64,000 bases of DNA from Hypericum androsaemum (GCA_963995505.1 OZ023188.1:2356001-2420000), one strand, 5' to 3'. Shown: positions 12,249 through 23,963, counted from the stretch's first letter. A program made the numbers and translations. Notes: generated from the sequence alone by a model not told the origin.

Positions 12249-13906
12249 CCTTAACACCAATTAGCCCTCCACCGGCAGAGATTATAAAGAAAACCTCCAA
12301 AATAAGAGGAAACAAAGCGACCCTTTTCTCCTCCGAGGAATCTACAATTAAGAGGGGAAAAAAAGGTTGGATTGATTTCTTGGTAGATGGAAAGACCCCA
12401 AAAGATATTGGGTTTTGGGTTTTGTTGGTATTTCTCTCTCTTCTTTCTCTCTAGGGATGGAAATGGTTGAGACTTGAAGCAAGGTAGCTAGTTAGTCAAA
12501 CCTCTCCTCTTGTTGTTCTTCAGCTAACGTTCAAATGAATATTTTGAATTTCACCAACAAAAATAAATGAATATCTTTGAAGATGCCTTGAGACCCTTTC
12601 TCTCCTACCGGTCTTGTCCTCTCTCCCTTTCCCCAGCAGGAAAAAAGATTCTCACCTCCTCTTTTTGTGCTATATTCCTCTTCTTCTAGGTTAGGTTATA
12701 TAAAATATGTAGTGCTCGTGTCTATTTATATGGGTCTGGTTTTCTTCTTTTAAAAGTTGGTTTCGGTACCAACTACACCTCGAGAAAGGTTGGAAGTATT
12801 ACCACAAATGTTAATAAGAATTGGTTCAAGTAGTATAATGCTGAATTTATTTAAAGAAATTTTGAGTTCAAACCTTATAAATGTAAAAATATTATTGGAA
12901 AAAACACTCTCTAAATAGGGTATGTCAGTGCTGAATACTAAAGATTTTAAAAAATAAGTATTACAACAAATTATTGATAGAAGTTGTTACTCGTGTTAAA
13001 AAACTTCAATTTACTTAGAAAGATTTTAAGTTTAAGAGAATTTTTTAGCTTAGGTTCAAGGCTTACTGATATAAATAACATCGTCAGAAAAGCCATCGTA
13101 AAATAGTGCTTGACTCATTAAAAAAAATAGAAAAGTGCATATAAAAAGTTGATAATTGTAGATATTTTTTGGTGTTATAAGCGCCATTGAAATGACTGAA
13201 AGAGAGAATATATGGTACCAGAAGATGGTCAAGTAGAGCACGCAAAGGCTTTTTGTAATCCACCATGGTGACCAAGTGAAGACTTTTTGTAAAGCGCCAT
13301 GGCCCATGACAAGGCCTTTTTTGGCATAAAAGTATCACAAGTAGTCCGAAAGTCCACCACCAAATGTGTAGAATTATTTGTTAGTTATTTTAATTTAATC
13401 ATATGTTCACGTTTGGCTTATGGAGTATATTTGTATTAAAACTTAATCCGGAGAATTTCGTCATCCTTTGACATCATATTTGAGTTGATATTTCAATACA
13501 AATTTATTTATTAAAAAAGATAGTTGATATTCGGAAACCAGTGCCCTTATTATTTTTACAACATTTTTTTTTGTTTTTGGGTTATTGCTTTGGTCTTTTT
13601 TTTTTTTACTAGTTAGGAACGGTGCATGATGTATTGATACTAGTTCTAGAAGTCATGTATAATTGGACTGAGCCAATCGAGATTATATTCACTCGAACAT
13701 CACCAAGCAGTCAAAGCTTCACTCATCGGGGATTTAGGCCCATGATTGAAGGGCTTCACAAACTATGGGCCTATACCTGGAGAACAATTCATTGAAATTC
13801 TGGGGTTGGGCCTATTCGTGGGCTCCCCAGCTGAGAGGCAACATCTGATCTAACAACAGACGCTCCGTCATTTGCTCGTCGGTCTCTAAGCTGTTGTCAT
13901 GTGTCT
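12249..13906. other. divergent intergenic region between WAT1-like and PPR genes
   Basis: About 1.66 kb separates the two start codons, which face away from each other, so both promoters must lie here. The first 250 bp upstream of the WAT1-like gene are pyrimidine-rich on its coding strand, as in a 5' UTR. No conserved element or transposon terminus was recognised. A partly repeated motif with CTTTTTGTAA and CCATGG occurs twice near 13250-13310. Confidence 0.5.
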
Positions 13907-15637
13907 ATGAGACGATCATACGGATTCCTCCTCAAGCGAAACCTTCCCTTCATATTTACTAAGCCCGCCTTGCTTCAACCCATTCCCCGTAAGGGATTCT
14001 TCTCCGATGCAGCCTCATTGCCGGTTCCCGAACCCGGAAACGCGTCCGGGTCGAATACTAAACCCGACGCATATCTTCTGGTTCGCCTGATTCGAGACTC
14101 CACCGACCTCGGGTTGGACTCTTATTGCCAGCAGGTCCACTGCCACGTGGTGAAATCTGGGTTCGCTTCCGATGCTTTCGTTTCCGGCGCCTTGTTGCGG
14201 TTTTATAAGGAAATGGGGTGCTCCTGGAGTGCGTATAAGGTGTTTGTTGAAAGTCCCCAACCGTGTCTGGTGTCTTGGAACACCCTGATCTCTTGCTACT
14301 TGCGTTCCGGGCAGTTCAGCAGGGCGTTGGGTGTTTTCGTCCTGCTCGAGAGGTCTGGTCTTTGCGCGGATGCCTACACGTTTACGATGGGGTTAACCGC
14401 CTCTGGTCAACTTGGTTTGTTGACCGTCGGCAGTGCAGTGCACTGCAAGGTTGTGAAATGTGGGGTGAAGTGTGGTCTTGTTGTTGCCAATTGTTTGATT
14501 GACATGTACGGGAAATGCGGGTGTGTTGAGTCTGCTGTGCAGGTCTTCGTGGAAATGGTTGAGAAGGATTCCGTTTCTTGGAATTCTGTGATAGCTGCAA
14601 CGGCTAGAAACCAGAGGCTTGAATTGGCACATAGCTTTTTCTCTCAGATGCCTCGGCCGGACACTATATCGTACAATGAGTTGATCAATGGCATTTCCCA
14701 GTTCGGAGATATCAAGGATGCTGTCAAGATCATGAAGAATATGCCGTGTCCTAATTCATCATCCTGGAACTCCATTATAACAGGGTGTATCAACCGAAAT
14801 CGGGCCTTGGAGGCGTTGGACTTGTTTGCGGAAATGCACTCTAATGCTGTTAGGATGGATGTTTATACATATTCAGTTCTATTGAGCGGGGTTGCTGGTC
14901 TTGCAGCATTGACATGGGGGATGCTGATTCATTGTTTCACTGTTAAATGTGGGTTGGATCTCTCCGTAGTTGTAGGGAGCGCTCTCGTTGACATGTACTC
15001 GAAATGTGGGCATGTCGAGGTTGCCGAGTCAATCTTCCACGCCTTACCAAGTAAGAATCTTATTACATGGAATGCAATGGCCTCAGGATATGCTCATCAC
15101 GGGGATTCAGACAAGGTGATCCAGCTTTTCGAGGAAATGAAGACGGTCAAAGATTTGAAGCCCGATTGGGTCACGTTTCTCAATCTGATCGCTGCGTGCT
15201 CGGAGAATGGCATCTCCTCCGACAGTGCCTACCGATACTTCGAGTCAATGATCCGTGATTATGGGATCAGACCGACTGTTGAGCATTGCTGTTCAATGAT
15301 CCTGCTAATGAGTCAGAGAGGGGAACTGCAGAGAGTAAGGAGGATGATATATGAACTCAATTTTGGTTCATGTCCTGGGGTCTGGAGGACTCTTCTTGGT
15401 GCTTCTGCAACTTGTAAGAATTTGAAGGTAGCAAATATTGCGGCCGCAAAGGTGATTCAGTTGGAGGGCGATGATGATTATGTTTACGTTTCAATGTCGA
15501 ACATTCTCGCGTCCTATGGTAGGTGGGCCGATGTCACAAAAGTGAGAAAGGTGATGAGAAAAAGAGGGATCCTAAAAGAAGTAGGTCGTAGCTGGATGGA
15601 GATCGGAAACACCGGGGATCATAACAAGATTATCTGA
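13907..15637 (+). CDS. E-class pentatricopeptide repeat protein, probably mitochondrial (At5g47460-like)
   Basis: Intronless gene for a 576-residue RNA-binding protein. The first in-frame ATG, at 13907, opens an Arg-rich, acid-poor leader (starts MRRSYGFLLKRN), consistent with mitochondrial import. The body consists of tandem PPR motifs of P, L and S spacing. Recurrent signatures are SWNTLI, SWNSVI, TWNAMASGYAHHG, LIDMYGKCG and LVDMYSKCG. The C-terminus has E-domain features (PGVWRTLLGA, YVSMSNILASYGRWADV, SWMEI), but there is no DYW deaminase domain. E-class PPR proteins typically specify C-to-U editing sites in organelle RNA, so editing is the likely role; the target is unknown. Length and order of motifs match Arabidopsis At5g47460, whose neighbour is the WAT1-related At5g47470, as here. 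Confidence 0.9.
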   Translation: MRRSYGFLLKRNLPFIFTKPALLQPIPRKGFFSDAASLPVPEPGNASGSNTKPDAYLLVRLIRDSTDLGLDSYCQQVHCHVVKSGFASDAFVSGALLRFYKEMGCSWSAYKVFVESPQPCLVSWNTLISCYLRSGQFSRALGVFVLLERSGLCADAYTFTMGLTASGQLGLLTVGSAVHCKVVKCGVKCGLVVANCLIDMYGKCGCVESAVQVFVEMVEKDSVSWNSVIAATARNQRLELAHSFFSQMPRPDTISYNELINGISQFGDIKDAVKIMKNMPCPNSSSWNSIITGCINRNRALEALDLFAEMHSNAVRMDVYTYSVLLSGVAGLAALTWGMLIHCFTVKCGLDLSVVVGSALVDMYSKCGHVEVAESIFHALPSKNLITWNAMASGYAHHGDSDKVIQLFEEMKTVKDLKPDWVTFLNLIAACSENGISSDSAYRYFESMIRDYGIRPTVEHCCSMILLMSQRGELQRVRRMIYELNFGSCPGVWRTLLGASATCKNLKVANIAAAKVIQLEGDDDYVYVSMSNILASYGRWADVTKVRKVMRKRGILKEVGRSWMEIGNTGDHNKII

Positions 15638-16823
15638 TTCTTAAAGAATGATGTAACAACTGAGAATACATCAATAATAAATAATCAGGCTGCTTCAAAG
15701 GTTCGAGCAGCATTATACATGGTCATCTCCTTATGAAAAAATCCTTGTGAATGTTGCTTCACATATGAGGTGAAAGTTACTTCTCCGCCGTAGTCGAATC
15801 CTTCCACCCCGTCACCTTGGGACCGAATCACCAAGCTCTATGAAACAAGCACAAGTATGCATCAGACGGTAGAAACGAAAAATTTCACCCACAGAGATAC
15901 AATGCCATGCATATCCTAATATAATCAGCTGGAACCTTCATAAAATTCAGATTACCAGGAGTTCGGGTCACTCATAAATATCACAGAAAGTACAACCATC
16001 CGAAACATCATTCAATTTTCTGCAGTAACAGACTTTAATGTTGGTGATAGAGCCCACCTCGAGAAACAGCACATGTCTCACGTACCTGGGAAAAGGAGCA
16101 GCTAAATTACTACCATTGTCTTAATCACAAACAAAATAGGCCATTCGGGTTGAAAGAAGCTCAACCAAAATGGTTAGCATAACACAAAGACTGCTTCTGG
16201 TTCTCTATCTTTGGAGGGAATCAAGGGAAAGAACATCTTATCTACTCAGAGTCTTAATGCATATGCCAAAACAAATGTAAGAACACGCGAGACCCGAGGC
16301 CATGGTTCTAAACTTGAACTATCCAGACCAATCATGAAGCAGATACATCTAATACATGAAGGAAAGAAAGAATCAGAGACTCCCATTCAGACAGACCCGT
16401 ATGATCTTTAATATCACTGCTAGAAGAGGTGCTAGGTAATTCCGTACTTGATAATGATGCAGTGGATGATAATTGACTGGTTCCCATTTTATTTCTTTAC
16501 AAATTATGTGCCTGCAGCAACCAAATACCCGGTCAGAGCGCGACAAACCCAACGGCAAGCACTCTTAACCAGACACATCTCTTCGGTCTCCACGACAAGA
16601 CAAGACTCTAACTTCCCTACCAAACTATCACCTCTTCACACAACCAGCTCTTAATCCGTAAACAATCTGACATTCAATGCCCGCTCACTCGAATTCACAA
16701 CAGAAGTTTCGTCTCGGCACAGTATCCGTTTCCTACTTCCGGATTCGATATCATGGCAAAGTAGGTAGGGTCCTCGAAAGACGTAGAAAAAGGACTCAAG
16801 ACAGAGGAAAAAGAGGCTACTTG
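15638..16823. other. intergenic between convergent PPR and NFD6-like genes
   Basis: It holds the 3' UTR of the PPR gene and, on the minus strand, the 3' UTR of the NFD6-like gene. A possible alternative terminal exon for the latter starts after a TTGCTGCAG acceptor near 16515. No further gene seen. Confidence 0.5.
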
Positions 16824-17255
16824 TTAAAGGCTGGGAGAGGTGCAGCAGAGAGTACCCTGAGAGAGCGACCGGCAGCAACACGACGTCGTGCTCAGCCGTG
16901 ACGTCATCCTCGCCGAGGCCACCGCTTCATGCAAGGGCAGCATCGATTGGACGCATCCCAGCTCAGCCGGCATCCTACAAAAACACCACCCAAATTCACG
17001 TTTATTTACGAGATTACCCCGGCCGAGATTACGCACGTGCAATTCAATTTTCCTTCAGAAGTGGTAAGCAGTTAAGAGCTGTTACCTGGAGAAGGAGAAG
17101 CGGCGACAGGTGGAGGAGGAGGTTCTGGACGGGAGGGAGGAGGAAGGTCGAGATGACGTGGCGGCTGAGGGGCATTTGGGAGCGTTGGAACTCAAGGAGG
17201 ATCTAATGGACGACAGGGTTTTCCTGCACGCTAACCTGCAGGAGGAGGAAGCCAT
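16824..17255 (-). CDS. small mitochondrial protein, NFD6/NOXY2-like
   Basis: Two exons (17255-17086 and 16974-16824) with one GT-AG intron in phase 2 give 106 residues. The first 56 residues are rich in Ser, Arg and Ala and lack acidic residues, as in a mitochondrial targeting peptide. The second exon encodes the conserved core with CVQSMLPLHEAVASARMTS and SLSQGTLCCTSPSL at the C-terminus. This layout is that of the plant NUCLEAR FUSION DEFECTIVE 6 / NONRESPONDING TO OXYLIPINS 2 family. Members are mitochondrial, affect karyogamy or oxylipin response, and have no known biochemical activity. Members often have alternative 3' exons, and a second donor near the GGGTAC at the end of the core could do this here. 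Family assignment is from remembered motifs. Confidence 0.7.
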
Positions 17256-17854
17256 TGGGAGACTTGGTGTGAGGTAGCGGGAAAGAGAAGGGGGTTTAGG
17301 GTTTTAATTGTTAATAGAGATCGAGGTAGCAGGTTAGCGAACGGGAGGGATGAGATAGCTGGGAGATGGTGCGTTGATGGGCTGGGTTTGGAATAGCCCA
17401 AACTGGCCCTGCCTAGTTCGAAAATGTGAGAATCTACGAAATCGACTAATTGATAAATGTCGTATCATTAAATAGTCATTTTAAATTTTTAATGACGCAA
17501 TGGCAATTATACTTTCTTACATTCTAGAATTTGTTGTTTTGAAAATATTTTTTAAGAAAAATAAAAAAATTGGATTATCAATAAAAGATATAAGTACTTT
17601 TTTTTTGTAGATCGAGTTCATTGTAGTCAATTACTAAAATTTTTTATACTGTTTGGATTCCGCCTTTATGGACGTCTTATTTAAAATATTATAATAAGAA
17701 AAGAAAAGCAAAAGAAACACCTTTTCATTGAGCTCGTATAATTTCCTTCTTTTTTTTAAACACCAACACTATATTTTTTTCTTCCTAAAATAAAATATAA
17801 GAAATAAACTAGCTAAACGCGAAATTTTAAAATAGGATTCCCACGGGGAAAGTG
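17256..17854. other. intergenic, promoter of NFD6-like gene
   Basis: About 600 bp between two minus-strand genes. It holds the 5' UTR and promoter of the NFD6-like gene and the 3' end of the metalloproteinase transcript. No other feature recognised. Confidence 0.5.
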
Positions 17855-18946
17855 TCAAGAGGAAAGCGCGAGTACGAGGTGGGCGAAAAAGGAAACAAAA
17901 GAAGCGGTCCATAGAGCAGACGACAGGCCCGCGCTAATAAGGCCAAAGCCGGCGTCCGAGGAGTCCTCCGATTCCAACAGCGAGCTGTACCGGAAATTAG
18001 GGTTTGACCCGTACAGAGCCTGGACTCCCTCCACGTCATCCACCCTCAGGTCAACCCTCCTCGTCCTCGGCCTCAGGCTCGGGTACATAACTGCCTCCTT
18101 CACCGCCGAGTGGGCCAGCCCCAGCACGTGTCCTATCTCGTGCGTCGCCACCGACTCCAAGTCCACTGCCACCTTCGACTTCTCCTTCGAGAAGTCCACC
18201 GCCCACGTCTCCGCCGCGTCCAGGTGGAACCGCCCGCTCTCCGGCGAGAACGCGTGGGCCAGGACCCCGAGGACACCGTCGAACGGCTCCCCGTCCCCGT
18301 GGTCCCCGCGGTAGAACGCGATCCTGATGTCCGCCGATGAGTAGTCCTCCGCCTCCGCGAAGCTCACCGGGATAGCCGCAGACCACCGCGAGAACGCCCG
18401 CCGAAACACCGCCTTGATCTCGTCCTGGTCTATGTATTCGATCGTGTTTTTCGGGGAGAACGCGTAGGAGAGCAGCACCGGCGAATGACGCGACCACCGC
18501 GGCTTCCCGGAGAAATACGCAAAACGACCGGTCGTGTGGAACGACGATCGATTGTCCGCGTGGTGTACCGTGTCACTGACCCCGCAGCGGGGGGAGACTA
18601 TGGTAGTGATCGTATCGGTGTCGAGCTTTCCGGTGACCGGGAGGCCGAGGTTGGTCTGGTAGCTGGTGACGGCGGACTCGAGCTCGGCGTCGAAGGAGTC
18701 GTCGAAGTAGCCGTTGAGCGGTGGCTCCGGGAGGTACCCGAAGCGGTTGAAGTACTTCTTGAGCTCGGAGATGCCGGTGATTTCGCTCCCCTTCGCCGCG
18801 TCCAGGAAGCGAGTGAAATTCTGCCACGTGGAAATAGCGGTTACGGCGGTTAGAACCGGTGGGTCCGGCTGGAGGATTCTCGCGGGAGAGGAAGGGCGGG
18901 AAAGGGAGAGGAGGATGAGGAAGTAATAACTGTATAACCGGAACAT
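17855..18946 (-). CDS. matrix metalloproteinase (peptidase M10A), GPI-anchored
   Basis: Intronless gene for a 363-residue secreted zinc endopeptidase. An N-terminal hydrophobic segment (about residues 7-16) is the signal peptide. The propeptide contains the cysteine switch PRCGVSD at 119-125, which keeps the zymogen inactive. The catalytic domain has the zinc site HEIGHVLGLAH at 269-279 with the Met-turn Met at 287, and upstream structural-metal residues in the stretch with YRGDHGDGEPFDG (about 212-224). As in plant enzymes there is no hemopexin domain. The C-terminus ends in a hydrophobic tail after a small-residue stretch (from about 336), suggesting a GPI anchor at the cell surface. Family members (At1-MMP to At5-MMP in Arabidopsis) act in wall remodelling, growth and defence. 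The coding region is much more GC-rich than its surroundings. Confidence 0.92.
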   Translation of the reverse strand: MFRLYSYYFLILLSLSRPSSPARILQPDPPVLTAVTAISTWQNFTRFLDAAKGSEITGISELKKYFNRFGYLPEPPLNGYFDDSFDAELESAVTSYQTNLGLPVTGKLDTDTITTIVSPRCGVSDTVHHADNRSSFHTTGRFAYFSGKPRWSRHSPVLLSYAFSPKNTIEYIDQDEIKAVFRRAFSRWSAAIPVSFAEAEDYSSADIRIAFYRGDHGDGEPFDGVLGVLAHAFSPESGRFHLDAAETWAVDFSKEKSKVAVDLESVATHEIGHVLGLAHSAVKEAVMYPSLRPRTRRVDLRVDDVEGVQALYGSNPNFRYSSLLESEDSSDAGFGLISAGLSSALWTASFVSFFAHLVLALSS

Positions 18947-19889
18947 GGCTCGTTCGTTTTGCTAGTTATTTTTTGGGATTCGTGTCCGTTATATTGCCTG
19001 GTTCTTGGAGAATAAAAATCTTACATGGGTTGTGTTTGGTTTTGGGTTAATCTTATCTTTGGATTTGGGTATTGTCCCTAAGATACTATGTTCAAAGAAT
19101 AATTTCATGGATATCATATAGATATGATCGTCGGCGTCGGCGGTTGGGAATGTGTTATGGTGGGTAAATCACTTGCTCAATGTCAATAATTAATCGGTAT
19201 GGGTTGTTCTAGTTTAATCAAAATATTTCAGATTCGGATTTTGAGAATGTTGCATTTTTAGGTAATTCTTAGGGGAACAGGGAGTTTGACACGGTTCAAA
19301 AATCATACCCGATTCAAATATGACTTCTCCAATCTAGTAAATATATCCGTGATAAAAAAAAAACCACCACTAAGTGTTGCAAATCGCTGTCGATTTAGGA
19401 GGGGGTGCTACTAATGAGTTTGGGTTGGAATGTGGTCTTCTAATTGCAGCATACTTTTGTGTGAGGAAGGAGGGAGGGAGTTTGGTGCAAGTGGAATAAT
19501 TCCATTTTAATATGTGGTGATGTGGATGATTAGTTTTGAATTTTGATTTGGGTGCTAGTGTTTGTTGACCAAATTGGGTCATCCAATAAATTGTGCCAAA
19601 CTTGTGCCATCAGGATTCCGGATAGTGTTGGTTCTTTGTTTATGACATTGAAATTGTATTGATCATATAATATGGAACCGTGTACGCTACCAAAAGCATA
19701 TGTCTTTTAAATGTTTTGATCGGCGGCTGAGAGTGTTCTAGCTACCTATGAGCTCCAGCAACTTCTAACGATTCGGACAAGCTTTGTAGAATTGGAATAA
19801 TGAAGCTAATCAGTTAGATCAAGAGTTATTTTTTTTACTATCGGTGGTCATGTTTCTTAGTACCACTTACGATACAAGGGCTAAGTCGC

Positions 19890-19961
<72 letters not shown>

Positions 19962-20013
19962 CTTAGAAACTATCATGAACATTGAATAAGCTGAAATGGG
20001 TGATGAACAATCC
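18947..20013. other. intergenic with TA microsatellite
   Basis: Promoter side of the metalloproteinase gene followed by AT-rich sequence. The only distinct feature is the long TA run annotated separately. Confidence 0.5.
19892..19959. repeat. (TA)n microsatellite, about 33 units
   Basis: A nearly pure TA dinucleotide run of about 67 bp. It ends about 60 bp before a MULE target-site duplication. Such tracts are highly length-variable and can extrude cruciforms. Confidence 0.97.
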
Positions 20014-20022
20014 AAAATTCTT

Positions 20023-21126
20023 GAGAAACTTTACGTTGGTCCCTCCATACCAAGTCATTTGATGATTTGGTATGTCTTTGCCAATGAATAAATGACAAGT
20101 GGATAAGTAGGACATTTTATTAATCCATGCGTGTATAATCTAATTATGACATATAATCTGTAATTAATGCTGACCAAAATAATCCGCAATCAATAGTTAT
20201 AGGAATCAGAAAGTTTTTTTAAACGATATTCTTTACCAATAAAGATATTTTGTTACAAATTTTTTAGTGCTTTTCGATGGATTTGTTAAAATTATCTCCG
20301 AAAATCTAACTAAAAGTTTTTGTAGGAGTGTTCTTCTGTGATGGATTTTTATTTTGAAAAAATATAATTCTTGATAAAAGTTACATGCATTGATTAACAT
20401 GTATAAAGCATGGACTAAATTTACAAATGTGCTTGTCAAACGTATTGATTGAGAAGTTAATAAATTTTATTGAACAACATGAAGATGTTTCAAGTAATTA
20501 ACATGACTATTTTTTTTGGGTAGAAAATTAAGATGAAATTTTTTCCCCTCAAAGTCACTTAATTTCTAACAACTATTCATTTCAATAGTTTGGCAGTTAC
20601 ACAGATTCAAGTTATTTATACACTAATGTTTGAATTCGAATAGAGAAGTTAATAAATTTTATTTATTTACTATTATATTTAAATAAAGCTTACAAAGTGC
20701 GGATAATATTCATGTTCCATAAAGTAAAAAAGAAAATAAAGGGACCATAAATAATTAAATATACGATTAAGATTTTTTAAACAATTTTTCTTTAAGAAAA
20801 AATAAATAGTAATAATTCAGTTTATTATTTGGTTCACATAAATGACTTCCTTTTCTAATAAAAATCAACGAGAATTATGGTTAAGTTTTCATAAAATTTT
20901 CTTTTCGAGATCTGATTTTATTAATTACAGATTATATGCCATAATTAGATTATATGCCAAAATAACATTGCAGATTATTTTGGTCAGCATTAATTACAGA
21001 TTATATGTCATAATTAGATTATACACGCATGGATTAATGAAATGTCCTACTTGTTCACTTGTCATTTATTCATTGTCAAATACATATCAAGTCATCAAAT
21101 AATTTGGTATGGAAAGACCGTTTCTC
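20023..21126. mobile_element. second non-autonomous Mutator-like element
   Basis: This 1104-bp element begins GAGAAAC and ends GTTTCTC. Its long terminal inverted repeats (left 20023-20190, right 20967-21126) share long near-identical stretches such as GACAAGTGGATAAGTAGGAC on one side and a closely related copy on the other. It is flanked by the perfect 9-bp duplication AAAATTCTT (20014-20022 and 21127-21135). The interior is AT-rich without coding capacity. Next to the right terminal repeat, part of that repeat is duplicated in direct orientation (about 20928-20965 copies about 20992-21030). Confidence 0.9.
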
Positions 21127-21319
21127 AAAATTCTTCGGTTCCCTGCTCTATTCTATTACCATTTTGGGCACTGTTTGGCAGCGATGGCTCATTAATTAAA
21201 AATGATTGGCTTATTTAAGTGCGATTAAAAAGCGACGTCTGAAGTACGAGCCTTGTTTGGCTTCTCTTTCCAAACAGAGAGGGAATCGTAAAACACTAGT
21301 GACCAAGGACGAGTTACTA

Positions 21320-22030
21320 CCGATAGGGATGGCAATGGGTAGGGTATGACCCTACCTATACCCTAGAATTTTTAGTTGGATTTATACCTTACTCTCGATA
21401 TTATAAATTTTTTATTGTTAGATTCATACCCTGACCTCCTAGGGGTCCGACCTTTTAACGTTCTGCATTTTGATAATTTTTAATATAAAATTAAATTTTA
21501 TATTAAATTTAAATAAATTCAAAACATCTACTAGGTTGCACATCAACATTCAATAGAAAATTGATGAAACTTCAAATTTTATAATTTAATTTCAATAGTC
21601 CAAAGTTTTTCTTTTAGAGTTTAAAGTACATAAACAATTCAACAAAAGAAAAATATAGCATGTCGGCTTCTAGTGATCCATCATTCATGACATCTTCTAA
21701 GCTGGTTGTGGAATAACATAATAAATATGTTAAAGTTAACCGTAAAATATATTATATATATTATCAATACGGTCTAATTAGGGTCTAACTAGAGTCTAAT
21801 TAGGGTAGAGTCTAAAATATGGTAAAAATGTAAGAGTAGTGTCCAACCCACAGGGTCTAGCTATAGATTCATACCCTATCCTAGACCCTACTTCTAAACA
21901 TGGACTCATACTCATACCCTACCCTAGACCCAGTCAAAATTAACATACGCTAAACCCAGTCAAAGTTAACATACCCTAAACCCGTAAGATAAGGTTAGAG
22001 TCCGACCCTCGGGGTATGGGTATTTCTGTA
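21320..22030. repeat. degenerate ACCCTA/GGGTCT repeat block
   Basis: The block opens with AGGGATGGCAATGGGTAGGG, a sequence type common at ends of plant dispersed repeats. It contains many diverged ACCCTA and GGTCTA words on both strands, and a clear 27-28 bp tandem pair with CCCAGTCAAAATTAACATAC near 21930-21985. It closes with a GGGTATGGGTAT motif. No coding capacity. It is probably an old transposon; the class is uncertain. Confidence 0.5.
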
Positions 22031-23011
22031 ATCCGTAACTACTTATTTTCCTATCACAATAATTTTGAAAAGGAACAAGGGAAAGCCACTTAAGTATTCT
22101 CTTATAAGCTGCGGAAGCCACTTTTAGCTTGTCTCACTTGAAGGAATGTTTATCTTTTTCTTTTCTGAGATATAGACAGAAATCAGTCAAAATAGTTAGA
22201 TGAATGAGAACATTATTTTAGTTTAACTAAAAATTTTGAGTTAAATAATTGTTAGCAAAAATTTGACACTTTTCAAAGAGTCACTTGACCGATTATGGAT
22301 TAGTCTGTACATTAGAGTCCGGATATCACGTGGTTTAGAAAGGAAAAAAAAGTGATACACAAATGTTAAATACTTGTTAGGAGAATTTTGTTACCTTTCA
22401 AAAATTCTACCCAACTTAACCTTCATTAATCGGCACTTTAGTATTTAGATACTAGATAGTCTAAAAAATATGATATCAAATATGAAAATTTTCATACATA
22501 GTTTTAATACGGTTACTGTTATTTTTTTTCAATAATCAAACTCGAAATATTCATACGAACTTTGTTCTAGTACGAAGGAAAAGTTATTAACTGAGAAAAG
22601 ATATCCGAGAATAATAGGTCTTTTTCCTTGTACTTTTCGAGGTGGAATATCCAAAGGCAACTGAGCAGCCATATGTGAAATCTGCAAATCCAAGCCAAGA
22701 ATAAGAAAGAAGAGACTTGGACAGATTGATAAGTATCGCATAAACTAATCTCCATTTTTAACAGAGGAAAACACAATTTCATATGCACCACAGTTGTTGG
22801 TGGCATCATATTCAAACCATAACTATCCAGCTCTTGTGGGTAGAACGGAGATTTGAGATCGTAGTTTAGGACTAAAATTTAAACATTAAACGAGTAAAAA
22901 TGTACTTATCAAAAAATATATTTTCTATGAAATACCACAATATTTCCAATTTTTTGGAAATTGACATTACCTGTTTATAAAAAAGATAATAAAATACAAC
23001 TGGAAGTTGGA
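22031..23011. other. intergenic, no gene seen
   Basis: AT-rich sequence leading into the assembly gap. Nothing recognisable. Confidence 0.5.
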
Positions 23012-23211
23012 NNNNNNNNNNNNNNNNNNNNNNNNNNNNNNNNNNNNNNNNNNNNNNNNNNNNNNNNNNNNNNNNNNNNNNNNNNNNNNNNNNNNNNNNN
23101 NNNNNNNNNNNNNNNNNNNNNNNNNNNNNNNNNNNNNNNNNNNNNNNNNNNNNNNNNNNNNNNNNNNNNNNNNNNNNNNNNNNNNNNNNNNNNNNNNNNN
23201 NNNNNNNNNNN
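23012..23211. other. assembly gap (200 N)
   Basis: Exactly 200 N. The round number suggests a placeholder of unknown true length. Sequence immediately after it (TTTAGTCCCTGTGCTTTTCAA-type) resembles ends of dispersed plant repeats, so the gap probably lies in repeat DNA. Confidence 0.99.
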
Positions 23212-23963
23212 CCGATTTTACATTCAGACCGTGTGATTTCAATTTGGTAATTTAGTCCCTGTGCTTTTCAATTTTTTACAGTAAACGGTCTACTCCAGAT
23301 GACAGGGATAAAACGTCCACTTTGACATGCCACGTACGGTAAAACGATGTAGTTTTACTATCTATATGGGATGCTGAATGGATAAGTCATGTATGACATG
23401 TGGTTGGAAATTAACAAAATAATCCCAATTTTTTTTATGAAATTTGAAAACCCCACCCACGCGTCCTCCTTTCTTCCCCCTTCCTCCTCCTCCTCCTCCT
23501 CCTCTCCCCCCTCCCCCCCTTTCCCCCTTTCATCATCTTCAACCCATTTACGGAAACAAAACAGCCTAATTACTGAAACAAGCCAACATCAAATACAACA
23601 ATAATCAATTTCATCATATTGGCCTTCTTCTTGTTAGGGTTTTGAGGCTACACATTCTTCTGGCTGGACTTGGGCGCTTTATCAGGAGCTTTGGCAGGCC
23701 GAATTCGGAAGTACACTTTTAGGTTTTCGGATAAGGGACCGGTCGTCTGGTTCGCCTCTGGCTGTTGTCGGGCCGGCTTTTTGGGCAATCAGATGGAGAG
23801 GATGTCGTGGATAGGGAAGGAAGGGATGTTAGAGGGGTTGGGATTGGGGAAAGACGGCTTTGGGAGAGGGATCGTTGAGGGAGTCGGTCTCGCCAGCCAG
23901 GGAGGATGCCGGCGAACCGTCAATATGTTTGGACAGACAACGGGCGTCCAATCTACGATTCCA

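Noticed and set aside
12249..12260. Extension of the WAT1-like protein to a TTG at 12260
   Set aside because: Plant nuclear genes rarely start at TTG, and an ATG pair at 12248 fits the family N-terminus.
18051..18497. Alternative minus-strand frame of about 148 codons inside the metalloproteinase gene
   Set aside because: Gly/Arg-rich out-of-frame shadow of the M10A catalytic domain.
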